NCBI GenBank assembly: GCA_013695335.1 | Contig: JACDAR010000050.1 | Span: 1-27,394 of the forward strand | Length of the DNA: 27,394 nt | Origin: Rubrobacter sp. | Lineage (GTDB): Bacteria; Actinomycetota; Rubrobacteria; Rubrobacterales; Rubrobacteraceae | Reading direction: 5' to 3' | In this document: in pieces, positions 1 through 7,059 of the stretch | Numbering within the stretch: position 1 is the first letter of the stretch | How the letters are laid out: each line of letters begins with the position of its first letter | Program-made: the position numbers and the translations under genes | Notes under the pieces: model-generated | Seen by the model: the letters and a program-made list of their open reading frames with translations, nothing else | What the model was told of the DNA's origin: nothing | Databases searched by the model: none

Positions 1-84
1 GGTTTTCTTGTTTCGTAGCGCCGTGGAGACGACCCCACATGCAACCCCGGCAAGGGCCGCCAATATGATCCACTTACCTTTCAC
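1..84 (-). CDS. N-terminus of a small membrane or secreted protein (partial)
   Basis: A frame opens at GTG (84-82) and stays open for 28 codons to the window edge. The peptide begins MKGKWIILAALAG and continues with a Cys, Gly, Val-rich stretch ending in TALRNKKT. This is a short basic start, a hydrophobic core and then a basic tail, as in a signal anchor or a YtxH-like small membrane protein. An AAGGT lies inside the start region rather than upstream, so the start rests on the hydrophobic N-terminus. The rest of the gene is outside the window, so the family cannot be named. Confidence 0.45.
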   Translation of the reverse strand, partial: MKGKWIILAALAGVACGVVSTALRNKKT

Positions 85-127
85 GCGGCAAAGTTAGCAT
101 ACGGGACGATTGAGAACTTCATACACG

Positions 128-156
128 ATGACCCTTGCTAGGGCGTTTCGTATACT
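128..156 (+). promoter_or_regulatory. Promoter of tRNA-Leu
   Basis: ATGACC at 128-133 and TATACT at 151-156 are separated by 17 bases. They match the housekeeping -35 (4 of 6) and -10 (5 of 6) consensus. Predicted transcription start is around 163, a few bases before the tRNA at 170. Confidence 0.5.
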
Positions 157-169
157 CTGTCAGCTCTTC

Positions 170-259
170 GTCGGAGTGGCGGAATTGGTAGACGCGCTAG
201 GTTGAGGGCCTAGTGTCCCTTTAAAGGACGTGGGGGTTCGAGTCCCCCCTCCGACACCA
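170..259 (+). tRNA. tRNA-Leu (anticodon GAG)
   Basis: A complete class II tRNA can be folded by eye. The acceptor stem GTCGGAG (170-176) pairs with CTCCGAC (249-255). The D-arm contains the GAATTGGTAGAC element. The anticodon stem CTAGG/CCTAG (197-201/209-213) encloses the loop TTGAGGG with GAG at 204-206. A long variable arm (GTCCCTTTAAAGGAC) follows, then the T-arm GGGGGTTCGAGTCCCCC. The discriminator is A256 and CCA is encoded at 257-259. The long variable arm, discriminator A and GAG anticodon define a leucine tRNA reading CTC and CTT codons. Confidence 0.97.
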
Positions 260-260
260 G

Positions 261-285
261 GCGGCGTTCTGGCCGCATACTTTTT
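261..285 (+). terminator. Terminator after tRNA-Leu
   Basis: GCGGC (261-265) pairs with GCCGC (272-276) across a six-base loop, and the stem is followed by ATACTTTTT (277-285). The stem is short but GC-only with a run of five Ts, just after the CCA end. The MFS gene on the other strand ends at 293, so the hairpin sits in a convergent gap. Confidence 0.55.
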
Positions 286-292
286 GCGGGGA

Positions 293-1459
293 TCACACCG
301 TAGGGGAATCGCCGTCCGGCGGGAAGACAGCCGCGACGGCCGTCGGTAGCAGCACCGCAGCCGAGACCAGAAACGCCGCGTCGAGCCCGTACCGCTCGGC
401 GTAGGCCCCCAGGGTGGCCGGCCCGGCCACGCAGCCGACACCGAACGCGAAGAGAGTGGCGCTGAAGCCCGTAGAGGGCTGCTCGTGGAAGACCAGTGAG
501 CTCCAGATCGCCAACAGGCTAGACATCGTCATCACGCCCACCCCGTAGAGGGCGGCCGAGGCGCCCGACGCCGGCAACGAACCCGCCCCGAACGCCAGTA
601 GAACACACGCGGCGCACAGCGACAGGCTGGTCCCGAGCAGGACCCTGGAGAAGCCGAAGCGGGCAACGGCATCCCCGGTAAAGACGCCAGCGAAGCCCAC
701 GAACCCGACCACCATGTAGAATACAGGTCCCGTCTCGAAGGCGACCTGCGTGGACCGCGAAACCAGGTCCACGGCGAACGCCCAGTAGAAGGCGCTTATC
801 CCACCGAAAGCGAACGCCACACCAAAGAGCGGCCCGGCAGAAAGGCGCGCGAGCCGGGCGCGCCCAGCCGGAACCTCAGCGCGGCCCGACGCTAGTCCCG
901 CGGGAAGGACCCGGTGGTTGATGGCCGCTGCTATGAGCCCGGCCGCGGCGAAGGCCAACCATCCAACCCGCCAGCCGGGGCCGGCGGCCAGGGCCGCGAC
1001 CCCGGCCGCCAGGACGCCGAAGGTGGTGCCCGTGCTGATCACCGACAGGACCCGCCCCTGAAGACGTTGCGGGACCGCCCCGTCCACGGCGTCGTTGTAC
1101 GGCGCCCACGACCAGCCTGCGCTGGTGCCGGCGACGATCACGCCGACGGCGAGCAACGAGGCCACCGGCGTGGCGGCCACGAGTGCCATCCCCCCGGCGG
1201 CGGCCAGCCCTCCGAGGACCACCAGCGGACGGGGTCCTACCCGCGCAACGAGGAGCCCCACGACCGTGAGCGCCACCAGATAGCCAGCCTGGAGTCCGCT
1301 GGCGATCAACCCCGACATCCCTATGGAGAGCCCGAACTCCTCCCGGAAGTCGGGCAAGAACAAGCCGTAGCCAGCGCGCGCCGGCCCGAAGGACACCGCT
1401 ATGGCGCAGAACCCGGCCATGCCCAACCCCCAGGTCGAAGCCCGGCCGCTATCCGGCAT
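293..1459 (-). CDS. MFS transporter
   Basis: A polytopic membrane protein of about 388 residues with roughly twelve hydrophobic segments. It has the Gly- and Ala-rich helices and the short Arg-containing loop after TM2 (VGLLVARVGPRPLVVLGG) that fits the MFS loop 2-3 motif. A second domain begins near RLSAGPLFGVAFAFGG. The substrate cannot be read from sequence. The start is placed at ATG 1459, because GAGGGG lies a few bases upstream and the start overlaps the preceding gene's TAG by 11 bases. A longer frame to 1492 would overlap that gene further and has no better ribosome site. It is the last gene of an operon with a TIM-barrel sugar-isomerase-like protein and a DUF72 protein, so it may import or export a small metabolite linked to them. 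Confidence 0.85.
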   Translation of the reverse strand: MPDSGRASTWGLGMAGFCAIAVSFGPARAGYGLFLPDFREEFGLSIGMSGLIASGLQAGYLVALTVVGLLVARVGPRPLVVLGGLAAAGGMALVAATPVASLLAVGVIVAGTSAGWSWAPYNDAVDGAVPQRLQGRVLSVISTGTTFGVLAAGVAALAAGPGWRVGWLAFAAAGLIAAAINHRVLPAGLASGRAEVPAGRARLARLSAGPLFGVAFAFGGISAFYWAFAVDLVSRSTQVAFETGPVFYMVVGFVGFAGVFTGDAVARFGFSRVLLGTSLSLCAACVLLAFGAGSLPASGASAALYGVGVMTMSSLLAIWSSLVFHEQPSTGFSATLFAFGVGCVAGPATLGAYAERYGLDAAFLVSAAVLLPTAVAAVFPPDGDSPTV

Positions 1460-2225
1460 CCAACCCCTCGCGCGCGAACCGCAACGCGCCACGCATCCGC
1501 TCCATTATGACTTCGGGATCCGGCGTCCCGAGCGGCCAGGGTTTCAGTTCAAGGCTTACGGCGCCGGGATAGCCTCCTCGTCCAAGCGCGGCAAGGAACG
1601 GTTCGAGAGGGAGCCGTCCCTTGCCGGGAAGACGGTGTTCGTCGCGGCCAGCTTCGAGGTTGGAGTCGGAGAGGTGGATGTGACGCAGTTGATCCTCCAG
1701 AACGGCGTGCGCCCGCATGAGGTCAACCTTGCTCGCCCCGATATGGCTTGTGTCGAGCGTCATGTCCCCGATGTCAGCGAGGTGTTCAGGCAGATGACAG
1801 CTTCGGGAGCGCACGTTGAAGACGTGGGGCTTGCCACGGGGCATGTTCTCCACGGCGACGGTCACCCCCTGATCCCGAGCCTCGCCCAACGTTCCTTTTT
1901 TCCACCTTTCGAGCGGGCGTCCGGGAGGCGGCGGGTGCGCCACGACCAGGGGAACATCGATCCGCCGGGCAAGCCTGGCAGAGCGTATCAGCGTCTCCTC
2001 GCGGCCAAGCCCCCACGCGCCACGGAAGATCGGGGGGTGCAGCGCCAGGATGGGGATGCCGTGCCGCTGCACGAGCGTTTGCAAATATCCGTCCTGGTGT
2101 GTGTCCCAGCGTTCGTCCATCATGATCTCCACGCCATCGAAGCCCGCTTCGGCGGCCCAGCCGAATACGCGATCCAGGCCAAACGGATGCAGAGATCCCG
2201 TGCTGAAGATGATAGGAACAGCCAT
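1449..2225 (-). CDS. Sugar phosphate isomerase/epimerase family (xylose-isomerase-like TIM barrel)
   Basis: 258 residues with the AP_endonuc_2 / xylose-isomerase-like TIM-barrel pattern. Strand 1 is IIFSTGSLHPF, strand 2 is GFDGVEIMMDERW, followed by PILALHPPIF, PLVVAHPPPPGR, VTVAVENMPRG, MTLDTSHIGAS, LRHIHLSDSN and AVSLELKPW. The Glu in VAVENMP, Asp and His in DTSH, His in HIHLSD and the last Glu in SLELKPW sit where this superfamily binds a divalent metal. The true substrate (a sugar, inositol derivative or DNA) is not determined. The length is close to the family norm. Its start codon shares one base with the stop of the upstream DUF72 gene (TGATG), so the two are translationally coupled. 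Confidence 0.8.
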   Translation of the reverse strand: MAVPIIFSTGSLHPFGLDRVFGWAAEAGFDGVEIMMDERWDTHQDGYLQTLVQRHGIPILALHPPIFRGAWGLGREETLIRSARLARRIDVPLVVAHPPPPGRPLERWKKGTLGEARDQGVTVAVENMPRGKPHVFNVRSRSCHLPEHLADIGDMTLDTSHIGASKVDLMRAHAVLEDQLRHIHLSDSNLEAGRDEHRLPGKGRLPLEPFLAALGRGGYPGAVSLELKPWPLGTPDPEVIMERMRGALRFAREGLDAG

Positions 2226-3031
2226 CAGGCGTGACCCCGGATCTTCAGGAACCGCGCCAGCGTCGTCGGGGAATGGTTCTCGTAGTGGTTGTTCGCGTAG
2301 GCGAAGACTTCCCTGCCCTCTTCGAAGAACCGGTCAACGAGCGAGGACCACCACCGCAGGTCATCACTCCGGTCACGCTTCGCCCCAGTATGCCCTGATG
2401 GGAACTCCCTGCGATTCCCAAGCCAGCGGATATACGAGAAATCCGCAGTAGCCTCCTCCATGCGGGGCATGCGCGGATAGTCCACGAGCGTGAGCGCGGC
2501 ATCGTGCTCCCGCAGCATCTTCGTGAGGTCGGAGTCGAGCCAACTCCGATGGCGGACCTCGACCGCGTAGCGCGGTCCCTCGGGCAGCTTCGAGAGAAAC
2601 GTCTCAAGAACGTCCATGCCCTCCACGGCAAACGATGGAGGAAGCTGTATCAACAATGGACCGAGCCGGTCTCTCAGGCCAGCCATCGTTCGGACGAACT
2701 CCCACGCGGGCTCCTCGCAGTCCACCAGGCCACGTTCGTGCGTGATCTCCTGCGGAAATTTGGCGGCGAACATGAACCCTTCAGGCGCGACCTCGCGCCA
2801 CCGCTCGACCGTGCTGCGGCGCGGCGTTCCATAGAAGGTGGAGTCGATCTCGACGGTCGCGTAATGCCTGACGTATTCGGCGAGCCGGGAGCCAGCCGGA
2901 AGTCCGGCGGGAAAGACGGTTCCTTCCCAGTCAGAGTACGACCAGCCAGATGTGCCGAGGTACAGGCCGGGCTCGGGCGGCTCGATGCTGCCCGTCGTAT
3001 CGAAGAGTTTTTCCTGTTCCGGTTCGCCCAT
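2225..3031 (-). CDS. DUF72 domain protein (YecE-like)
   Basis: 268 residues. The family signature GLYLGTSGWSYSDWEG opens the domain, followed by EYVRHYATVEIDSTFYGTP, FMFAAKFPQEITHE, LGPLLIQLPPSF, YAVEVRHRSWL and the C-terminal FAYANNHYENHSPTTLARF. This is the complete set of conserved blocks of the DUF72/YecE TIM-barrel family, whose biochemical role is not settled. A short N-terminal extension rich in Glu and Pro precedes the barrel. It is the first gene of a three-gene minus-strand operon. No clear Shine-Dalgarno stands before ATG 3031. The 91-base gap to the divergent DUF1697 gene must hold both promoters. Confidence 0.9.
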   Translation of the reverse strand: MGEPEQEKLFDTTGSIEPPEPGLYLGTSGWSYSDWEGTVFPAGLPAGSRLAEYVRHYATVEIDSTFYGTPRRSTVERWREVAPEGFMFAAKFPQEITHERGLVDCEEPAWEFVRTMAGLRDRLGPLLIQLPPSFAVEGMDVLETFLSKLPEGPRYAVEVRHRSWLDSDLTKMLREHDAALTLVDYPRMPRMEEATADFSYIRWLGNRREFPSGHTGAKRDRSDDLRWWSSLVDRFFEEGREVFAYANNHYENHSPTTLARFLKIRGHA

Positions 3032-3110
3032 GGTCAGACCAGCCCGATGCTATCACGGCAGTCCAGGCGATTCGGCGAAGGCTCTCCCACCATCAGCCTG
3101 ATAAATGCGC

Positions 3111-3116
3111 TACATT
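3111..3116 (+). promoter_or_regulatory. Possible -10 element for a leaderless DUF1697 transcript
   Basis: TACATT ends six bases before ATG 3123, and no Shine-Dalgarno is present. The spacing would place the transcription start on or next to the start codon. No convincing -35 is seen, so this is tentative. Confidence 0.3.
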
Positions 3117-3122
3117 GATCTC

Positions 3123-3668
3123 ATGGAAACCCGCATCGCGCTCTTCAGGGGAATAAACGTCGGCGGAAAGAACGTCCTGCCGATGAAGGAACTAACGTCC
3201 ATGCTCGAAGATATCGGGGCGAGGAACGTCAAGACCTATATCCAGAGCGGCAACGCAGTATTCCAAACCGAGGAGGCTGATGCTCGACTCCTGGCTGATG
3301 AGATCCGCGCCGTCACAGGCGAGCGTCACGGGTTCGAGCCCCACGTCTTAGTCCTGACGCTGGAAGAGTTCGAAGATGCGGTGGAGTCGAACCCTTTCCC
3401 TGAAGCTGAATCCGAACCGAAGACCCTGCATCTGCTGTTTCTGGACTCGTCGCCGGAGAGTCCGGATCTTGGTTCCCTCGAAAACATCAAGGGCGAACGC
3501 GAAAGTTTCTCCTTGAATGACCGCGTCTTCTACCTGCACGCGCCTGACGGAATCGGGCGTTCCAAGCTCGCCGCGAACGCCGAAAAGCTACTCGGGGTTC
3601 CCGCTACCGCCCGTAACTGGCGTACGGTCGGCAAGGTTCTGGCGCTGGCGCGGCAATGCGGCGTTTGA
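3123..3668 (+). CDS. DUF1697 domain protein
   Basis: 181 residues from METRIALFRGINVGGKN. The IALFRGINVGGKN...PMKEL block, the YIQSGNAVF block and the C-terminal TARNWRTVGKVLAL block are the hallmarks of DUF1697, a widespread family of unknown function. The start at 3123 is chosen because family members begin a few residues before this block; an in-frame ATG at 3105 would only add six residues. No ribosome site is visible, which suggests a leaderless message. The next gene begins 13 bases after the stop, so it is probably co-transcribed with the deacetylase-like gene. Confidence 0.88.
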   Translation: METRIALFRGINVGGKNVLPMKELTSMLEDIGARNVKTYIQSGNAVFQTEEADARLLADEIRAVTGERHGFEPHVLVLTLEEFEDAVESNPFPEAESEPKTLHLLFLDSSPESPDLGSLENIKGERESFSLNDRVFYLHAPDGIGRSKLAANAEKLLGVPATARNWRTVGKVLALARQCGV

Positions 3669-3681
3669 GGCTACCGGCGGG

Positions 3682-4605
3682 ATGAGGGTTTTCTACAGCG
3701 ATCAATTCGTGCTGCCCCTGCCAGATGACCACAAGTTCCCGATGGCCAAGTACTCGATGCTGCGGGAGCAGGTTGCGGATGCCGGTATCGCTGAGGATGG
3801 CGAGCTTCGGGTCCCCCACGCCGTGACGGACGGGGAGATCCTGCGCGCCCACGACGCTGGCTACCTCAGGCGCGTCGTGAATGGCGAGTTGGACAGGAAG
3901 GAAGTCCGTCGCATCGGCTTCCCGTGGTCGGCGCGCATGGTCGAGCGTTCCCGCAGGGCTTCTGGCGGCACTATCGGCGCGTGCCTCGCCGCACTGGAGG
4001 AAGGTTTCGCCGCCAACCTGGCCGGTGGCACGCATCACGCCTTCGCGAGCCGGGGCGAGGGTTTCTGCGTCTTCAACGACAGCGCCATCGCAGCCCGCGC
4101 TATGCAGGCCCAGGGTCACGTCGAGCGGGTGGTCGTCATAGACACAGACGTGCATCAGGGGAACGGGACGGCGGCGATCCTGCACGCAGACCCATCAATT
4201 TTCACCTTCTCCATACACGGCGAGAAGAACTTTCCTTTCAACAAGGAGACGAGCGACCTCGACGTTCCGCTCCCCGACGGCGCTGATGACTCCACTTTCC
4301 TGGAAGCCCTGGAAGCGGGGTTGGAGCAGGCTTTCGATGCGGCTGACGCGGAACTCGCGATCTATCTGGCTGGCGCTGATCCTTTCGAGGGTGATCGTTT
4401 GGGCAGGCTCTCGGTGAGCAAGGAGGCGCTCGCCGAGCGAGACAGGATGGTACTCGGTGGTTGCCTGGAGCGCGGCATCCCGGTGGCGGTCACGATGGCT
4501 GGAGGGTACGCACGCGAGATCTCACACACAGTAGACATCCACCTCCGGTCCATAATGATGGCGTCGGAATTGCACGAGAAGCGGAAAGGAAAATCCACTG
4601 AATAA
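3682..4605 (+). CDS. Histone-deacetylase-family hydrolase
   Basis: 307 residues from MRVFYSDQFVLPLPDDHKFPM, the usual N-terminus of the bacterial HDAC / acetoin-utilisation (AcuC-like) branch. Catalytic features are all present: GGTHHA with the paired His118-His119, GFCVFNDSAIAA, IDTDVHQGNGT with zinc ligands Asp156 and His158, GADPFEGDRLG with the third zinc ligand Asp233, and AGGY with the transition-state Tyr276. Such enzymes remove acetyl or related acyl groups from lysine or polyamines, and the substrate here is unknown. The open frame extends upstream to 3517 over the DUF1697 gene, but that part has no family similarity, so ATG 3682 is used. The ribosome site is weak (GGCGGG directly before ATG), which fits coupling to the upstream gene. 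Confidence 0.9.
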   Translation: MRVFYSDQFVLPLPDDHKFPMAKYSMLREQVADAGIAEDGELRVPHAVTDGEILRAHDAGYLRRVVNGELDRKEVRRIGFPWSARMVERSRRASGGTIGACLAALEEGFAANLAGGTHHAFASRGEGFCVFNDSAIAARAMQAQGHVERVVVIDTDVHQGNGTAAILHADPSIFTFSIHGEKNFPFNKETSDLDVPLPDGADDSTFLEALEAGLEQAFDAADAELAIYLAGADPFEGDRLGRLSVSKEALAERDRMVLGGCLERGIPVAVTMAGGYAREISHTVDIHLRSIMMASELHEKRKGKSTE

Positions 4606-4648
4606 CGGAAGCGAGATCCCTATGTCCTCCAGCGAGAAAGGTTAACGG

Positions 4649-5647
4649 ATGGCGGTGGAATCCAGATCCTGCGTAATAGTGGGCGCTGGCATCTCGGGCC
4701 TGCTCGCCGCCCGCGAGCTTCGGGACGCAGGCTGGCGCGTCACGGTGCTGGACAAGGGGCGGGGCGTCGGGGGACGCATGGCGACCCGCCGAGTCGGCGA
4801 TGCAACTTTCGACCACGGCGCACAGTTCTTCACGGTTCGCGGCGAGCGGTTCCAGGCACTAGTCGAGGAATGGCAGGAAGCCGGCGTCGTAAACGAATGG
4901 ACCAGGGGCTTCGCTGATGCCGAAGGCGAAAGTAACGAAGACGGTCACCCAAGATATCGGGGCGCTGACGGCATGACGAGCATCCCCAAATATCTAGCCA
5001 GCGGGCTCGACGTGAGGACAGGCGAGCGGGTGGAGGAGATCCAGGCCGACGACGGCGGTTGGGGAGTCGTTTGTGCGTCAGGAACGACGGTGTCAGGAGA
5101 GGCGCTGCTCCTCACAGCCCCGGTCCCGCAGTCTCTGGAGCTGGTGGAATCGAGCGGCTTCGCTTTGCCTGAAGATGCGCTGGGTCAACTTCGAGAGATC
5201 AGCTACGATCCGTGCGTCGCGGTGATGGCTGTGCTCGATGGGGCTGCCGCGGTGCCTGAGCCTGGTGGGATGCAGATCCGGGGCGAGCCTCTGGATTGGA
5301 TCTCGGACAACCAAAGCAAGGGCATCTCCGAAACCCCCGGAATAACCATCCACGCAGGCCCGCAATGGAGCCGTGATCACTACGACGACCCGGACGAAGC
5401 CCTCTCGGAAACCATCCTGGCATTCGCCGAAGAGCAACTGGGCGACCTCGGGGCGAACGTGCTTAAGACCTCCGTCGCCCGCTGGCGCTACAGCTGGGTC
5501 ACGAACTCACACCCGGATTCCTGTCTCGTTGCAAACGACGAACCTCCACTCGTTTTCGCCGGTGACGCCTTCGGCCCCGCGAAAGTCGAGGGCGCAGCGC
5601 TCTCGGGGCTCGCCGCCGCCGACACATTACTCGGCCGCCACACGTAG
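4649..5647 (+). CDS. Renalase-like FAD-dependent oxidoreductase
   Basis: 332 residues. The Rossmann FAD-binding start CVIVGAGISGLLAARELRDAG (residues about 8-28) is followed by VTVLDKGRGVGGRMATRR, the conserved block after the second strand in amine-oxidase and renalase-type flavoproteins, and by DHGAQFFTVR. The C-terminal LVFAGDAFGPAKVEGAALSG is the second FAD-contact motif. The bacterial branch is often annotated NAD(P)/FAD-dependent oxidoreductase. Some members oxidise misreduced dihydronicotinamide isomers, but no activity can be assigned from sequence alone. GAGAAAGG precedes ATG 4649 by eight bases. The next gene starts seven bases after the stop, so the two are an operon. Confidence 0.88.
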   Translation: MAVESRSCVIVGAGISGLLAARELRDAGWRVTVLDKGRGVGGRMATRRVGDATFDHGAQFFTVRGERFQALVEEWQEAGVVNEWTRGFADAEGESNEDGHPRYRGADGMTSIPKYLASGLDVRTGERVEEIQADDGGWGVVCASGTTVSGEALLLTAPVPQSLELVESSGFALPEDALGQLREISYDPCVAVMAVLDGAAAVPEPGGMQIRGEPLDWISDNQSKGISETPGITIHAGPQWSRDHYDDPDEALSETILAFAEEQLGDLGANVLKTSVARWRYSWVTNSHPDSCLVANDEPPLVFAGDAFGPAKVEGAALSGLAAADTLLGRHT

Positions 5648-5654
5648 CCTCGAA

Positions 5655-6089
5655 GTGGAGATCGTGCTGCTGGTCAACCTCGCGGCGACGCTGGTGATGG
5701 CCGGCATCATCTGGTTCGTACAGATCGTCCACTATCCGCTCTTCGGAAGCGTGGGTATGGAAGGCTTCTCCGCATACTCCGAGGCCCACACGCGCCTCAC
5801 GGGCTTCGTCGTAGGCCCACCGATGCTGGCCGAGGCTGTGACTTCCATACTGCTCGTAATCACCAGGCCCCAGGCAATTCCGGCTGGCGCGGCCTGGACC
5901 GGCCTGCTGCTGGTAGCTGGCATCTGGCTCTCCACAGCCGTGCTCCAGGCGCCGCGCCACAGATATCTTGGGCGCGGCTTCGACGCCTCAGCGCACCGTT
6001 TCCTCGTCACATCGAACTGGCTCCGCACGATTCTGTGGAGCGTCCGCGGGCTGCTGGTTCTGTGGATGGCAGCCCGCGTCATAGCCTGA
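5655..6089 (+). CDS. Small four-helix membrane protein, family not recognised
   Basis: 144 residues with about four hydrophobic helices (EIVLLVNLAATLVMAGIIWFV, FVVGPPMLAEAVTSILLVI, AWTGLLLVAGIWLSTAVL and ILWSVRGLLVLWMAARVIA). Between the first and second are polar blocks HYPLF and YSEAHTRLTG. The conserved-looking pattern of His and Tyr at the membrane edge resembles a family of small uncharacterised bacterial membrane proteins, but I cannot name it safely. The frame is open far upstream across the flavoprotein gene. I start it at GTG 5655, seven bases after the flavoprotein stop; GTG 5664 is an alternative. Confidence 0.7.
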   Translation: MEIVLLVNLAATLVMAGIIWFVQIVHYPLFGSVGMEGFSAYSEAHTRLTGFVVGPPMLAEAVTSILLVITRPQAIPAGAAWTGLLLVAGIWLSTAVLQAPRHRYLGRGFDASAHRFLVTSNWLRTILWSVRGLLVLWMAARVIA

Positions 6090-6211
6090 GATTGACCTGA
6101 AAACGCCGGTGTCCCCGGTGCATAGTTCGCATAAACTACAATAAGCTAGCAACAGGTGTGTGGCGTCGGGTAACCAGAAGTGGTACATATAGACTAGTAA
6201 TTCAGCATGGT

Positions 6212-6222
6212 TAGAGGAGAGG
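6212..6222 (+). promoter_or_regulatory. Ribosome site fixing a GTG start
   Basis: AGAGGAGAGGG lies four bases before GTG 6227. It is the reason for choosing this non-ATG start over the ATG at 6207, which opens a different and short frame. Confidence 0.7.
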
Positions 6223-6226
6223 GATC

Positions 6227-6574
6227 GTGGGAAACAGGAGAGTAGCGTTAAAACCGCACGCCGCCAAGATTCGGCGCTGGGTCGATGAGGGCAGGGGAGA
6301 CTCCTGGATCGCCCAGGAACTAAACACCACTTCCTCCAGCGTCCAGAGCTTCAGATCCCGCAACTCCATCTACCGCCGGGACCCCGTGCGCCGGGGACAG
6401 CTCTCCGAGCATCCCGCCGTCCTGAACGAGATCAGCGGCGGCCTCCTCCTGAGAACCAGCGCCCACGACTCCGGAATCTTCGACAGGGAATGGCGCCCCT
6501 ACCTCGACAGGGAACCAGAAGACCTCCAGGTGGTAATCACCCAAGACCGCATATACGTCGAGAAGGTCCGCTGA
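6227..6574 (+). CDS. Small helix-turn-helix protein, family not recognised
   Basis: 115 residues from a GTG with a strong ribosome site. Residues about 10-50 (KIRRWVDEGRGDSWIAQELN followed by TTSSSVQSFRSRNSIYRRD) look like a homeodomain-like HTH of the kind in resolvases and small transcriptional regulators: a turn after the charged helix, then a recognition helix with Ser, Gln and Arg. The C-terminal half (GGLLLRTSAHDSGIFDREW, then a final ITQDRIYVEKVR strand) is unlike common effector domains. It is followed without a gap by a second small unknown gene, and the two probably work as a pair. DNA binding is an inference from the helix pattern only. Confidence 0.65.
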   Translation: MGNRRVALKPHAAKIRRWVDEGRGDSWIAQELNTTSSSVQSFRSRNSIYRRDPVRRGQLSEHPAVLNEISGGLLLRTSAHDSGIFDREWRPYLDREPEDLQVVITQDRIYVEKVR

Positions 6575-6576
6575 CC

Positions 6577-6882
6577 TTGCCCGAAAACCAGCGTCAGGTC
6601 CACCTGACGCTCCACCCAGGAGAGGCAGACGCGCTCCACGCCGCCATCGAAGACCTGCTCGAATCCGGCAAAGGAAACCCGGAACTGGAACGCGCATACC
6701 GCCTGCTCGGTTGGCGCATACTGGCCGACCGCAGCGGCGAACAAGGTGGCACGGGCCTCATCGGAAGCATGGCGGTCATCGCGAGAAACGCGGACAGCCT
6801 GGAAGAATACGAAGTCGCCAGGGACCGCGAACTCGGCCCAATAATCGGGGGGCTCGAAAGCGGTGAGAACCGCGACCCGTGA
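6577..6882 (+). CDS. Small conserved-looking protein, unknown
   Basis: 101 residues from TTG 6577, two bases after the stop of the HTH gene. AGAAGG (6561-6566) lies ten bases upstream and supports this start. The protein is acidic and predicted mostly helical (HPGEADALHAAIEDLLESG, ELERAYRLLGWRILADRS, DSLEEYEVARDRELGP) with no cysteine and no membrane segment. I do not recognise the family. The frame opens further upstream to 6490, but that part overlaps the HTH gene. Close spacing with the HTH protein suggests a shared regulatory role or a protein pair. Confidence 0.6.
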   Translation: MPENQRQVHLTLHPGEADALHAAIEDLLESGKGNPELERAYRLLGWRILADRSGEQGGTGLIGSMAVIARNADSLEEYEVARDRELGPIIGGLESGENRDP

Positions 6883-6902
6883 GGAAGCGGGCTGGCTCCA
6901 TT

Positions 6903-6920
6903 GTTACCGAAACGTTACCG
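6903..6920. repeat. Direct repeat GTTACCG at 11-base spacing
   Basis: GTTACCG occurs at 6903-6909 and again at 6914-6920, so the two copies lie one helical turn apart on the same face. This is in the 177-base gap between the HTH pair and the CPBP protease gene and could be an operator; no regulator is identified. Confidence 0.35.
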
Positions 6921-6996
6921 GAGAGTAGCCCGCATGTAATCCACGGTGACTAGAGTGCTTGCCAATGGGCTCACCCCTTCGGCCCAGGAGACGCAG

Positions 6997-7023
6997 CCGG
7001 TCCGCGGATTTCGCGCGGGCCGG
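6997..7023 (+). terminator. Ten-base-pair hairpin with T-rich tail
   Basis: CCGGTCCGCG (6997-7006) pairs with CGCGGGCCGG (7014-7023) with one G-T pair and a seven-base loop. The stem is followed by TAATTCTTTGTGT. It could terminate the HTH operon or be an attenuator in the leader of the CPBP gene 36 bases downstream. Confidence 0.5.
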
Positions 7024-7059
7024 TAATTCTTTGTGTGCTAACCTTCCGGCGGGTGCGAC

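Noticed and set aside
1401..2234. Plus-strand frame of 277 codons opposite the sugar isomerase gene
   Set aside because: It is antisense to a conserved TIM-barrel gene and shows no domain pattern of its own.
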